NCBI GenBank assembly: GCA_026413765.1
Contig: JAOAKI010000014.1
Span: forward strand, 1 to 38,895
Direction: 5' to 3'
Origin: Microcaldota archaeon
Lineage (GTDB): Archaea; Micrarchaeota; Micrarchaeia; Anstonellales; Anstonellaceae
DNA: 38,895 nt
Positions within the stretch are counted from its first letter, which is position 1. Every line of letters starts with the position of its first letter. Below are positions 23,725-30,589 of the stretch, one piece after another. The notes beneath the pieces were generated by a model. The model saw only the letters and a list, made by a program, of their open reading frames with translations, had not been told where the DNA came from and made no database searches. Both the position numbers and the translations under genes were made by a program.

Positions 23725-24708
23725 ATGGAAATTGAAGAGGAGATTGCGCAACTTACTTATCCTGTAAGGGAAAGGTTGGATGGGCTTTTCAAAGCGAAGA
23801 GAGAGCCATTTGAAGTTTATGGAATTTTGTCTGAGTTTTTGAGTATAAAAGGCAAACTTCTTAGGCCTGCGCTTTGTCTTGCGTCCTGCAAAGCGGTAGG
23901 AGGCAAAGCAGAAGATGCCCTCCATGCCGCAACAGCGGTGGAGCTATTCCATAATTTCACTTTGATACATGATGATATTGAAGACGGTTCGCTTCTTCGG
24001 AGAGGCAGGCCGTGCATGCACATAAAATACGGTGTCCCTCTTGCTCTGAATGCAGGAGACGGATTATTCATGTTGGTTTGGAAAGAGGCGCTTTTGATAA
24101 AAAAGAATGCAAAGACTGCCCAAGAGGAGCTTTTGAACTCATTCACAGGCGTGCTTGAAGGGCAAGCAATTGAGCTTGGCTGGTATTGGAAAGACAACTG
24201 GGATGTGAAGCGGGGAGATTATTACAAAGTGATCGAAGGCAAAACTGGAAGCTTGATTGCTGGTGCGTGCAAAGTAGGAGGAATAATAGGTGGCGGATCT
24301 GCAAGGCAGGTAGAGGCATTGTATGAGTTTGGTATGGGAATCGGCACCGGCTTTCAAATAATGGATGATGTTTTGAACATAATTGGGGATGAGAAAAAAT
24401 ATGGAAAAGAGATAGGGGGAGATATTGTTGAAGGAAAGCGCACGCTTATTGTTGTCGAAGCACTAGAGCGCCTCAAAAGCGCACAAAAGGATAGGTTGAT
24501 TTGGATTTTGAAAAAGAAGAAGAAAACAACTAAAGAGGTGAAAGAGGCGCTTTTGCTGCTTCGAGGCTCAGGCGCAGTGGAATGCGCAGTCCAGGAAGCA
24601 AAAAGAAGGATAGAGCTTGCAAAAAGAAGATTGGAGGACCTGCCAGACGGCAGCGGGCGCACCCTTCTTGGCCGCCTAGCAGAATATATAACGTCAAGGC
24701 AGCGCTAA
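23725..24708 (+). CDS. Polyprenyl (probably geranylgeranyl) diphosphate synthase
   Basis: Condenses IPP with allylic diphosphates to make the isoprenoid chain for archaeal ether lipids. Of 327 aa. The first Asp-rich motif is DDIED (Asp83-Asp87) and the second is MDDVLNIIGD; KGKLLRPAL, GRPCMH and GKTGSLIAGA are also family positions. Phe78 is the fifth residue before the first Asp; in a Sulfolobus GGPP synthase an aromatic there limits the chain to C20, so GGPP is the likely product, by analogy only. The start is ATG 23725: the frame runs further upstream but through the tRNA gene. GAGGG precedes the ATG. Confidence 0.93.
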   Translation: MEIEEEIAQLTYPVRERLDGLFKAKREPFEVYGILSEFLSIKGKLLRPALCLASCKAVGGKAEDALHAATAVELFHNFTLIHDDIEDGSLLRRGRPCMHIKYGVPLALNAGDGLFMLVWKEALLIKKNAKTAQEELLNSFTGVLEGQAIELGWYWKDNWDVKRGDYYKVIEGKTGSLIAGACKVGGIIGGGSARQVEALYEFGMGIGTGFQIMDDVLNIIGDEKKYGKEIGGDIVEGKRTLIVVEALERLKSAQKDRLIWILKKKKKTTKEVKEALLLLRGSGAVECAVQEAKRRIELAKRRLEDLPDGSGRTLLGRLAEYITSRQR

Positions 24709-24753
24709 GATTTTTAAATTAAAACCGAGATAGAAACGCGAAGGGTGATTTTC

Positions 24754-25017
24754 ATGACAATAAAAGTGTCTAAAATTTATGGAATGGATATTTACACTGA
24801 CGGTGGAAAGTTCTTGGGTAGAGTACAGGAAGTCTTGCTTGATTTAGAGAAAGGTGAAGTTATTAGGCTCACAATGGAGCCGCTCAACTCTGTTTCCAAA
24901 GAAGAGGCAAAAAGAATTCTGCGCGACCGCTCAGTGCTTTACAAAAGTGTGAAGTCAATTGAAGATGTGGTTGTTGTTTCAAAGGGCTCGGTTTCTTTAG
25001 GATCAGATGAAGGTTGA
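24754..25017 (+). CDS. PRC-barrel domain protein
   Basis: A protein of 87 aa from ATG 24754 (MTIKVSKIYGMDIYTDGGKFLGRVQEVLLDLEKG...). It shows the PRC-barrel pattern: G-x-x-LGRVQEVLLD, a turn, IRLTMEPL, and a final VKSIEDVVVVSKG strand. It resembles the protein at 7816-8070 but is not next to lemA/htpX. AAGGGTGATT before the ATG is the Shine-Dalgarno site; the GTG within it (24745) is not the likely start. A TTTTTAAATT box near 24711-24720 predicts a leader of about 14 nt. Function in division or RNA metabolism is unknown. Confidence 0.85.
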   Translation: MTIKVSKIYGMDIYTDGGKFLGRVQEVLLDLEKGEVIRLTMEPLNSVSKEEAKRILRDRSVLYKSVKSIEDVVVVSKGSVSLGSDEG

Positions 25018-25032
25018 TTGCCGCCTACCCCC

Positions 25033-25089
25033 AAACTTCCACTATTTTTCTTATTTTCTCTCTTGTTTTTTGTTTTTACTTTGATTTTT
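25033..25089 (+). terminator. T-rich termination region
   Basis: After the PRC-barrel stop the plus strand carries repeated runs of T (TTTTT, TTTT, TTTTTT, TTTTT, TTTTTT) over about 55 bp. Archaeal RNA polymerase terminates at such oligo-T tracts without a hairpin, so this is the probable 3' end of the transcript. Confidence 0.55.
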
Positions 25090-25105
25090 TGTAACCATGG
25101 TTACA
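25090..25105. promoter_or_regulatory. 16-bp perfect palindrome of unknown role
   Basis: TGTAACCATGGTTACA is a perfect inverted repeat without a spacer, in the 154-bp gap between the PRC-barrel gene and initiator tRNA-Met. It looks like a site for a dimeric DNA-binding protein. It is 3' to both flanking genes, so a normal operator role is not obvious. Confidence 0.4.
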
Positions 25106-25171
25106 TATTTTCAAGCACGCCATCATCAAAGAAGACTAAAACTAAATAGCGGAACTAAGGGGGCATGGAAA

Positions 25172-25246
25172 TAGCGGGAAGTGGATTTGAACCACTGGTC
25201 TCTGGGTTATGAGCCCAGCGGGCACTCCAGGCTACCCTATCCCGCT
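25172..25246 (-). tRNA. Initiator tRNA-Met (CAU)
   Basis: A 75-nt intron-free tRNA on the minus strand. The acceptor stem is AGCGGGA/TCCCGCT, giving the A1-U72 pair typical of archaeal initiators. The anticodon stem is CTGGG/CCCAG, which provides the three consecutive G-C pairs of initiator tRNAs, with loop CTCATAA (anticodon CAT). The T-arm is AGTGG/TTCAAAT/CCACT. The discriminator is A and CCA is not encoded. A CCTTTTAAGTG box near 25272-25282 can serve as its promoter. Confidence 0.95.
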
Positions 25247-25288
25247 ATTTGTTGATATACGATATGACGCACTTAAAAGGCTTTGCAA

Positions 25289-25831
25289 TTACTCCTCTTT
25301 TCTTTCGAAAAAAACCAGACCCTTGCCGCAATTTTGGCACCTGAATTCTCCAACAGTTGCTTCCTCAAAAGTCACGAATTTTTTAGGCTGACAAGAAGGA
25401 CAATAATATATCTCACCTTCATATTCTTCAGCGACTTCACCCATCTCCTGCTGCGGCTGTGCGAACTCTCTTAATTTGTCCTCGCGCAATCTCCAAACAT
25501 AAGTGTACCATCCACTATCCTTGTCTTTCACTCGTGTATAGGTGAATAGGCCGTAGCTATGCAAGCGATTCAAAACAACTCTCACATCACTTGCCTTGAC
25601 GGCAATTTTCTTTGCCAATTCCTCATCCGTCATATCTTTGTCAAATTCCCTAATAACATCAATTGTGTTCTCCCCCCCCATTTCAATCAGCTTTTGGCGG
25701 ATTTGCGCGCTTGCAAGCACCGCATATCTAAGCTTCTTTGAGTAGCTATTTCGTTTTACCTTTATCACTTCTTCGTCAATTTCCTTCTGCTTAGGACTAA
25801 TACCCTTCTTTTTTGTTTTTTTGCTAGACAT
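25289..25831 (-). CDS. tfe: Transcription factor E (TFE alpha)
   Basis: The archaeal homologue of TFIIE-alpha, which aids promoter opening and TFB/RNA polymerase function. Of 180 aa from ATG 25831. After a basic tail comes a winged-helix domain (about 25-110; DMTDEELAKKIAVKASDVRVVLNRLHSYGLFTYTRVKDKDSGWYTYVW) and then a zinc ribbon with CPSC and CQNC. The upstream in-frame start at 25858 is rejected: a GGTGG site precedes 25831 and a TATATAAAT box is centred near 25867, so transcription starts close to 25842. Confidence 0.93.
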   Translation of the reverse strand: MSSKKTKKKGISPKQKEIDEEVIKVKRNSYSKKLRYAVLASAQIRQKLIEMGGENTIDVIREFDKDMTDEELAKKIAVKASDVRVVLNRLHSYGLFTYTRVKDKDSGWYTYVWRLREDKLREFAQPQQEMGEVAEEYEGEIYYCPSCQPKKFVTFEEATVGEFRCQNCGKGLVFFERKEE

Positions 25832-25902
25832 GCGCCACCACAAGAAAAAATTGACCAATTATTTATATATGCATTTAGTGGTTTTTTACACGCCTTTCGA
25901 CT

Positions 25903-26430
25903 TTAATGCACACCTTCTTGCTCAACCACACATTTTCCTTTTTTTGAAGGGATTACCCTCAATTTCCCTTTAAACTCAAAACCCAATTCCTTCCCACCAT
26001 AAACCCTATCAAGAAAAAGAGCAAGCGCAGCAACTTCTGAATGCGGCTGATTCGTCACTGCTAAATTCCAATCCGCAATTTCATACATCTCTGGCGGCAC
26101 TTTTGTTGAGCCCACCACCACAACACATTTTTCAACCGCTTTTGCTACACTTTCAAAATTTTCACCATACATTGTCAAATGCGCAATCTTCCAACCTTCT
26201 TTTTTGCGCTCATTTAGGAATTTTTTCCAATCTTTTTCATACCTCAACTGAAAATCCCCACCCCACAAATCCACTACCTTCCTTATGCTTTGCACAACAT
26301 TACTATCCTCTTCGCCGCTCAGGATGCCTTCCTGCGCGCCAAACGCTCGCGCAACAAGAAAAACATGGGTAGTTATGCGCCGATCTCTCACTCTTCTGTG
26401 CCCAAGCCGAAGCACGCAAATTTTTTTCAT
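25903..26430 (-). CDS. trm56: tRNA (cytidine-56-2'-O)-methyltransferase
   Basis: A SPOUT methyltransferase that methylates C56 in the T-loop of archaeal tRNAs. The 175-aa protein shows the Trm56 signatures VLRLGHRRVRDRRITTHVFLVARAFGA near the N-terminus, VVVGSTKVPPEMYEIADWNLAVTNQPHSEVAALALFLDR in the knotted C-terminal half, and a final EFKGKLRVIPSKKGKCV. The start is ATG 26430, about 25 bp from GTTTTAAAAG (26451-26460), so leaderless. Only about 70 bp separate it from the tfe start; both run on the minus strand and each has a promoter. Confidence 0.94.
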   Translation of the reverse strand: MKKICVLRLGHRRVRDRRITTHVFLVARAFGAQEGILSGEEDSNVVQSIRKVVDLWGGDFQLRYEKDWKKFLNERKKEGWKIAHLTMYGENFESVAKAVEKCVVVVGSTKVPPEMYEIADWNLAVTNQPHSEVAALALFLDRVYGGKELGFEFKGKLRVIPSKKGKCVVEQEGVH

Positions 26431-26450
26431 GAAAATCAAGGGCGCAAAAC

Positions 26451-26477
26451 GTTTTAAAAGTGCAATGAATTAAAAGC
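26451..26477. promoter_or_regulatory. Divergent trm56 / PIN-gene promoters
   Basis: GTTTTAAAAG (26451-26460) is centred 25 bp from the trm56 ATG (minus). GAATTAAAAGC (26467-26477) is centred 25 bp from the ATG at 26497 (plus). The two boxes lie side by side and both predict leaderless mRNAs. Confidence 0.5.
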
Positions 26478-26496
26478 CAAAGCCCAAAATTGCACC

Positions 26497-26886
26497 ATGC
26501 AAATAATTGTTGACACCAGCTTTCTTCTTTCCCATTACGAATACAAAGTCGACATTTATTCCCATCTTAACATAATTTCCAACGGCCCAGTCCACATCCT
26601 TGTGCCTTCGGTTGTGCTTTCCGAAGTTCATAGGCTCTCAAAAAAGAAAGGGCGTAAGGCTGCTGCTGCAAGGTTTGCTTTAGCTTGCTTGGAGAAAATG
26701 AAAAAACCATTCAATATCCGTGTGATTGCTTCTGGCGGCAAAGCGGATGAATGGATTATTAAATATTGCTCAAAAAATAAAGAGGTGTCAGTAGCAACCA
26801 ACGATGTTGAGTTGCACAGGAAGCTCAACAAATTGGGTGTGGGGGTCATCACGCTAAAAGGCAAATCAAAATTAGGGTTCATATAA
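26497..26886 (+). CDS. PIN-domain ribonuclease-like protein
   Basis: A 129-aa PIN domain. The acidic residues that bind metal are present: Asp6 (IIVDTSFLL), Glu43 (SEVHRL), Asp84 (KADEWI) and Asp103 (ATNDVEL). The ending GVGVITLKGKSKL is typical of the Fcf1/Utp24-like archaeal branch, so rRNA or general RNA cleavage is possible; it could also be a VapC-like toxin. No antitoxin gene is adjacent, which argues against a VapBC module. ATG start, leaderless. The pyrophosphatase gene follows after 11 bp. Confidence 0.88.
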   Translation: MQIIVDTSFLLSHYEYKVDIYSHLNIISNGPVHILVPSVVLSEVHRLSKKKGRKAAAARFALACLEKMKKPFNIRVIASGGKADEWIIKYCSKNKEVSVATNDVELHRKLNKLGVGVITLKGKSKLGFI

Positions 26887-26897
26887 GAGGTGGTTTA

Positions 26898-28976
26898 GTG
26901 AACCAGGACATTTTTCTTTCCATACACCTTCCAGAATTCTCATTCATTTTGCCGTTTGCTTTTGCGCTGTTGGGGATATTTTACGGTGCATATCTTGCAA
27001 GAAAAATCTTTAAGCTCAGCCCAGGCAACGAAAAAATGCAGAAGATCTCTCAAGCTATTCAAGAAGGCGCAGACGCCTACCTGAAAAGACAGTTCAAAAC
27101 AATTGTTGTTTTTGCCGCAGTGTTGTTTTTTGGGCTTTTGTTCTTCCTTGGCGCACCCGTCGCAGTCGCTTTCATTTTTGGCGCGCTTGCATCCGCCCTT
27201 GCAGGCTACATAAGCATGTATGTTGCAGTACGAACCAATTCGCGTGCAGCCCAGGCTTCGCTGGTTTCGATGCAGGACGCCTTAAGCGTCCCATTCAGCG
27301 GAGGGGTGGTAAGCGGAGCAATGATAGCTGGGATAGGCTTGCTTGGAGTTTCAGCAATATTTTTTGGCGCCTTTTTCCTCTTAGGCGCAAACTCAGCAGC
27401 TCTTTCAGAAGCAGCAAAGGCGCTGATAGGGTTTGGTTTTGGAGCAAACCTGTTGGCTCTCTTCATGAGGGTTGGCGGCGGCATTTACACAAAAGCAGCC
27501 GACGTGGGAGCTGACTTAGTTGGAAAAGTAGAGAAAGGCATCCCAGAAGACGACCCAAGAAACCCAGCTACAATTGCTGACAATGTTGGGGACAATGTGG
27601 GCGATTGCGCAGGAATGGGCGCAGACGTTTTTGAATCTTACACTGTGACAATAATTGCCGCTATGGTTCTTGGAGCGACGTTGGCTGGGCTCAATGGTGC
27701 AATCTTTCCATTGCTGGTCGCAGGCGGCGCATTTCTTTTGGGCCTTTTGAGCACTTTTGTTGTCAAAATACAAAGAGAAGACGAGCATCCGTTCGAACCT
27801 ATGAAAAGAGGCTTCCTTCTTTCGCTTTTCTTGCAGGCGGCTTATTTCCTTGCCATCTCTTTGTGGTTTGCGGATTTGAGGGTGTTCTTTGCTCTCTTGC
27901 TTGGGCTCGTGGTTACTCAGCTGATCATCGCAATAACTGATTACTATACTTCCACCAAAAACAAGCCCGTTCAGACTATTGCTGTTGCGGCGCAATCAGG
28001 AGCAGGAACAAACCTGATTTCTGGGCTCGGCGTTGGCATGGAGTCAGCAGTGATAGGCATTGTTGTAGTCGCGCTGGCAGTTTTTGCAGGCTTTTACGGC
28101 ACTTACTTGGGATATTTGGGGATTGCACTAGTTGGCTTGGGCATGCTTTCTACAACTGCCTTCATAATGGCAATGGACACGTTTGGGCCGATTGCAGACA
28201 ACGCGGGCGGAATTGGCGAGATGTCTGGTATTCATCCATCAGGCAAGAAGAGAATGGGGCGGCTGGACGCGGTAGGCAACACAACCAAAGCTGTGACAAA
28301 AGGCTTTGCCATAAGCTCTGCAGCAGTTGCTGCGGTTGCCCTCTTTGCAACTTTCTTTGAAACAACTGGCCTTACAAAAATCGACATCGCAATACCCGCA
28401 GTTTTTGCAGGCTTCCTCATCGGCGGAGCAATACCCTTCATTTTCTCCTCTCTTACCATGAAGGCAGTAGGCGAGGCAGCAAACCTGGTCGTCAGCGAAG
28501 TCCGAAGGCAATTCAAAGACCCTGCAATCATGAAGGGCACGAAAAAGCCTGATTACGCAGCCTGTGTAGACATCTCCACAAAAGCAGCAATCAACTCTCT
28601 GATGCTGCCTGCGGCAATCGTTGTGCTTGCTCCGATAGCAGTGGGCGCTGGGCCGCTTTTGTTTGGGGCGCCTCCTTCATTTGGCCTTGAGGCTCTCGGC
28701 GGCTTCATAGCAGGGGCAATACTTGTCAGCCAGCTCATGGCAATCTTCATGGCAAATGCTGGAGCAGCTTGGGACAACGCAAAGAAATTCATAGAAGACG
28801 GCAATCTTGGAGGCAAGGGCTCAGAAGCCCACAAGGCCGCCGTCGTCGGAGATACTGTCGGCGACCCCTTCAAGGACACCTCAGGGCCTGCCCTCAACCC
28901 GATGATAAAAATTCTCAACATCGTCTCCCTGATGGTCGCAGCCGTCCTTGCAGGAAAGCAGATAGGCGCAATTTAG
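26898..28976 (+). CDS. hppA: Membrane proton-pumping pyrophosphatase, K+-independent type
   Basis: Couples hydrolysis of PPi to proton transport across the cytoplasmic membrane. The 692-aa protein has about 15-16 transmembrane helices. Substrate motifs are DVGADLVGKVEKGIPEDDPRNPATIADNVGDNVGDCAGMGADVFESY (about 195-241), DNAGGIGEM, and the C-terminal GDTVGDPFKDTSGPALN. In GNTTKA (about residue 448) a Lys occupies the position where K+-dependent enzymes carry Ala, which by known family rules indicates a K+-independent H+ pump. The GTG start follows a GAGGTGG site. Coupled to the PIN gene. Confidence 0.97.
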   Translation: MNQDIFLSIHLPEFSFILPFAFALLGIFYGAYLARKIFKLSPGNEKMQKISQAIQEGADAYLKRQFKTIVVFAAVLFFGLLFFLGAPVAVAFIFGALASALAGYISMYVAVRTNSRAAQASLVSMQDALSVPFSGGVVSGAMIAGIGLLGVSAIFFGAFFLLGANSAALSEAAKALIGFGFGANLLALFMRVGGGIYTKAADVGADLVGKVEKGIPEDDPRNPATIADNVGDNVGDCAGMGADVFESYTVTIIAAMVLGATLAGLNGAIFPLLVAGGAFLLGLLSTFVVKIQREDEHPFEPMKRGFLLSLFLQAAYFLAISLWFADLRVFFALLLGLVVTQLIIAITDYYTSTKNKPVQTIAVAAQSGAGTNLISGLGVGMESAVIGIVVVALAVFAGFYGTYLGYLGIALVGLGMLSTTAFIMAMDTFGPIADNAGGIGEMSGIHPSGKKRMGRLDAVGNTTKAVTKGFAISSAAVAAVALFATFFETTGLTKIDIAIPAVFAGFLIGGAIPFIFSSLTMKAVGEAANLVVSEVRRQFKDPAIMKGTKKPDYAACVDISTKAAINSLMLPAAIVVLAPIAVGAGPLLFGAPPSFGLEALGGFIAGAILVSQLMAIFMANAGAAWDNAKKFIEDGNLGGKGSEAHKAAVVGDTVGDPFKDTSGPALNPMIKILNIVSLMVAAVLAGKQIGAI

Positions 28977-29022
28977 AAAGCTATAAATTCATGCGCTGTC
29001 AAAATATGATTCAGGCGATAAG

Positions 29023-29175
29023 ATGACTACTACAATAACCTCAAAAGACCCGCATTTCTACGAGCTGAAACGCACACTTAAAGATGCCTATTCGCAACTC
29101 CCTGCTGAATGTGTATCCCTGCAACAACAAGGGTCTAAAAACCAACAACAAAAAGCCACAATAGGGTCATTTTGA
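29023..29175 (+). CDS. Small hypothetical protein, 50 aa
   Basis: ATG 29023 to TGA 29173-29175 gives a 50-aa protein (MTTTITSKDPHFYELKRTLK...). The central part looks helical and the C-terminus is Gln/Lys-rich. No family is recognised. Two features support it: a CTATAAATT box near 28981-28989 would start transcription about 14 nt before the ATG, and its TGA overlaps the ATG of the next gene (TGATG), a classic translational coupling signal. Independent conservation evidence is not available from the sequence alone. Confidence 0.58.
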   Translation: MTTTITSKDPHFYELKRTLKDAYSQLPAECVSLQQQGSKNQQQKATIGSF

Positions 29176-29444
29176 TGGTGGCAAAATTTCCACATCCCAA
29201 TGACATAGCTTGGGACAAGATAGACAAAATCAAAGTTGCGCACGACAACGCGAAGGACATCTTCAGCTTTGAATTTGAGCTGCATGGCAGAAAGCAAAAG
29301 ATGACAATATCAATCGGCAAAGACTTCACCTCTTATACACTTTCTTCGCAAAATGGCGCGCCCTTGCTTCACGGAATCCAAAAAGGCAAAGAGTTCAAAC
29401 TGATTGATTTCACAATGCCGCTTGGAAGATCCAAAAAGAAATAG
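29175..29444 (+). CDS. Hypothetical protein, 89 aa
   Basis: A small protein starting MVAKFPHPNDIAWDKIDKIK. The order of charged and hydrophobic strands (DIFSFEFELHGRKQKMTISIG, FTSYTLSSQNGAPLL, FKLIDFTMP) suggests a compact beta-rich domain with a basic tail. I do not recognise a family. It starts in the TGATG overlap with the 50-aa gene, so both should be made from one mRNA. The convergent drg stop is 6 bp downstream. Confidence 0.7.
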   Translation: MVAKFPHPNDIAWDKIDKIKVAHDNAKDIFSFEFELHGRKQKMTISIGKDFTSYTLSSQNGAPLLHGIQKGKEFKLIDFTMPLGRSKKK

Positions 29445-29450
29445 CCTCTC

Positions 29451-30536
29451 CTACTGTTTTTTTATTATTGAAAATATATCGCCGTCTTGCAGCACATGGG
29501 AAAGTCCTACTTTCTGCCCTGGGAATTTTGCCGACTTTCCCCACACAAGCGCATATTTGAACTGGGAAAGCAAGTCTTTATGCAGCCTTTTGCATGCATC
29601 CTCTATCGTCGAGCCCACCTTGAGCATCAACGGCTCGCTCAAATCCGGCCTATCCAGCCTTGGCTTGGTGTAGACTCTTATCAATTGCAGGCGCGCAAAT
29701 ATCTCTTCTTTCAGCCTGTCCATATTTGTCCCTTTCTCCGCAGACACGGGCAGATAGCTGAAATTCAGCTTTGCCAAATATTCCTCAGTCACCATATCCA
29801 CTTTGTTCAGCACGACAAGCGAACGGATATATTTCCTGTTTCCAACCACTGCATCGATTAGCCTGTCAACAGTAGCGTCCTCATGGAAAACAACAATCGC
29901 ATTGTGCAGCCCATATTCCCCAAGGATTGCTGCAATCATCTTGCTGTCTAGATGCGTAAGTGGCACGGTGGAGCTGATTTCGATTCCACCCCTTGCCCTT
30001 TTTGTGATGCTTATTTTCGGCGGCTCTTCATCCAGCCGAATGCCTGCTTCCCAAAGTTCCTCCTTTATTTTTTGCAAAATAGCAGGCTGAAAGACATCCA
30101 GAACTATCAGCACAAGGTCTGCGCTTCTTGCGACCGAAAGTATCTCTCTTCCCCGCCCTTTGCCTTCGTGCGCACCAATTATTATCCCAGGCAAATCCAA
30201 AATCTGTATTTTAGCCCCTTTGTGCTCCATTACGCCAGGAATGCAGTTGAGCGTGGTGAAAGCATAAGGCGCAGTCTTGCTTTTTGTCCCGCAAAGCGCA
30301 TTCAGAAGAGTAGACTTCCCGACCGATGGCAGCCCGATCAGAACCACTGTCGCATCCCCAGTTTTCTTGACATCAAACCCAACCGAGCTTGTTCCTGCTT
30401 TTTTCGGTGCTGCAAGCTCTCTCCTGATTTTTGCTATCTTTGCTTTCAGAAGCCCGATGTGGTACTCGGTAGCTTTGTTTTTTTGCGTCCTGGCAAGCTC
30501 CTCTTCAAGCAGCCGCAGCTTGTCTTCCAGCCCCAT
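29451..30536 (-). CDS. DRG-family GTPase with TGS domain
   Basis: An Obg/DRG GTPase that acts with ribosomes. Of 361 aa from ATG 30536. An N-terminal coiled segment (LEEELARTQKNKATEYHIGLLKAKIAKIRREL) precedes G1 GLPSVGKS, the switch DYxFTTL-like APYAFTTL, G3 DLPGIIIGAHEGKGRGRE, and G4 NKVD. The C-terminal TGS domain reads LMLKVGSTIEDACKRLHKDLLSQFKYALVWGKSAKFPGQKVGLSHVLQDGDI. The ATG is about 27 bp from the TATA box at 30561-30566; an upstream TTG (30548) would be before the predicted transcript start. Confidence 0.95.
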   Translation of the reverse strand: MGLEDKLRLLEEELARTQKNKATEYHIGLLKAKIAKIRRELAAPKKAGTSSVGFDVKKTGDATVVLIGLPSVGKSTLLNALCGTKSKTAPYAFTTLNCIPGVMEHKGAKIQILDLPGIIIGAHEGKGRGREILSVARSADLVLIVLDVFQPAILQKIKEELWEAGIRLDEEPPKISITKRARGGIEISSTVPLTHLDSKMIAAILGEYGLHNAIVVFHEDATVDRLIDAVVGNRKYIRSLVVLNKVDMVTEEYLAKLNFSYLPVSAEKGTNMDRLKEEIFARLQLIRVYTKPRLDRPDLSEPLMLKVGSTIEDACKRLHKDLLSQFKYALVWGKSAKFPGQKVGLSHVLQDGDIFSIIKKQ

Positions 30537-30560
30537 GTCTTTTATCAACGCACAAAATCC

Positions 30561-30566
30561 TTTAAA
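30561..30566. promoter_or_regulatory. Shared TATA box for drg and gatD
   Basis: TTTAAA within CCTTTAAATTC lies in the 53-bp gap between drg (ATG at 30536) and gatD (ATG at 30590). The palindromic core is centred about 27 bp from each start, so both transcripts should be leaderless from one box. Confidence 0.6.
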
Positions 30567-30589
30567 TTCTCAATTTCTTAAAACACTCC

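Noticed and set aside
26497-26886. PIN protein as a VapC toxin of a toxin-antitoxin pair
   Set aside because: No small antitoxin frame precedes it; the neighbour is a large ion pump and the promoter is leaderless at the PIN gene.
29952-30581. A 209-aa plus-strand open frame antisense to drg
   Set aside because: It is a shadow of the DRG reading frame, crosses the shared promoter and has no recognisable domain.
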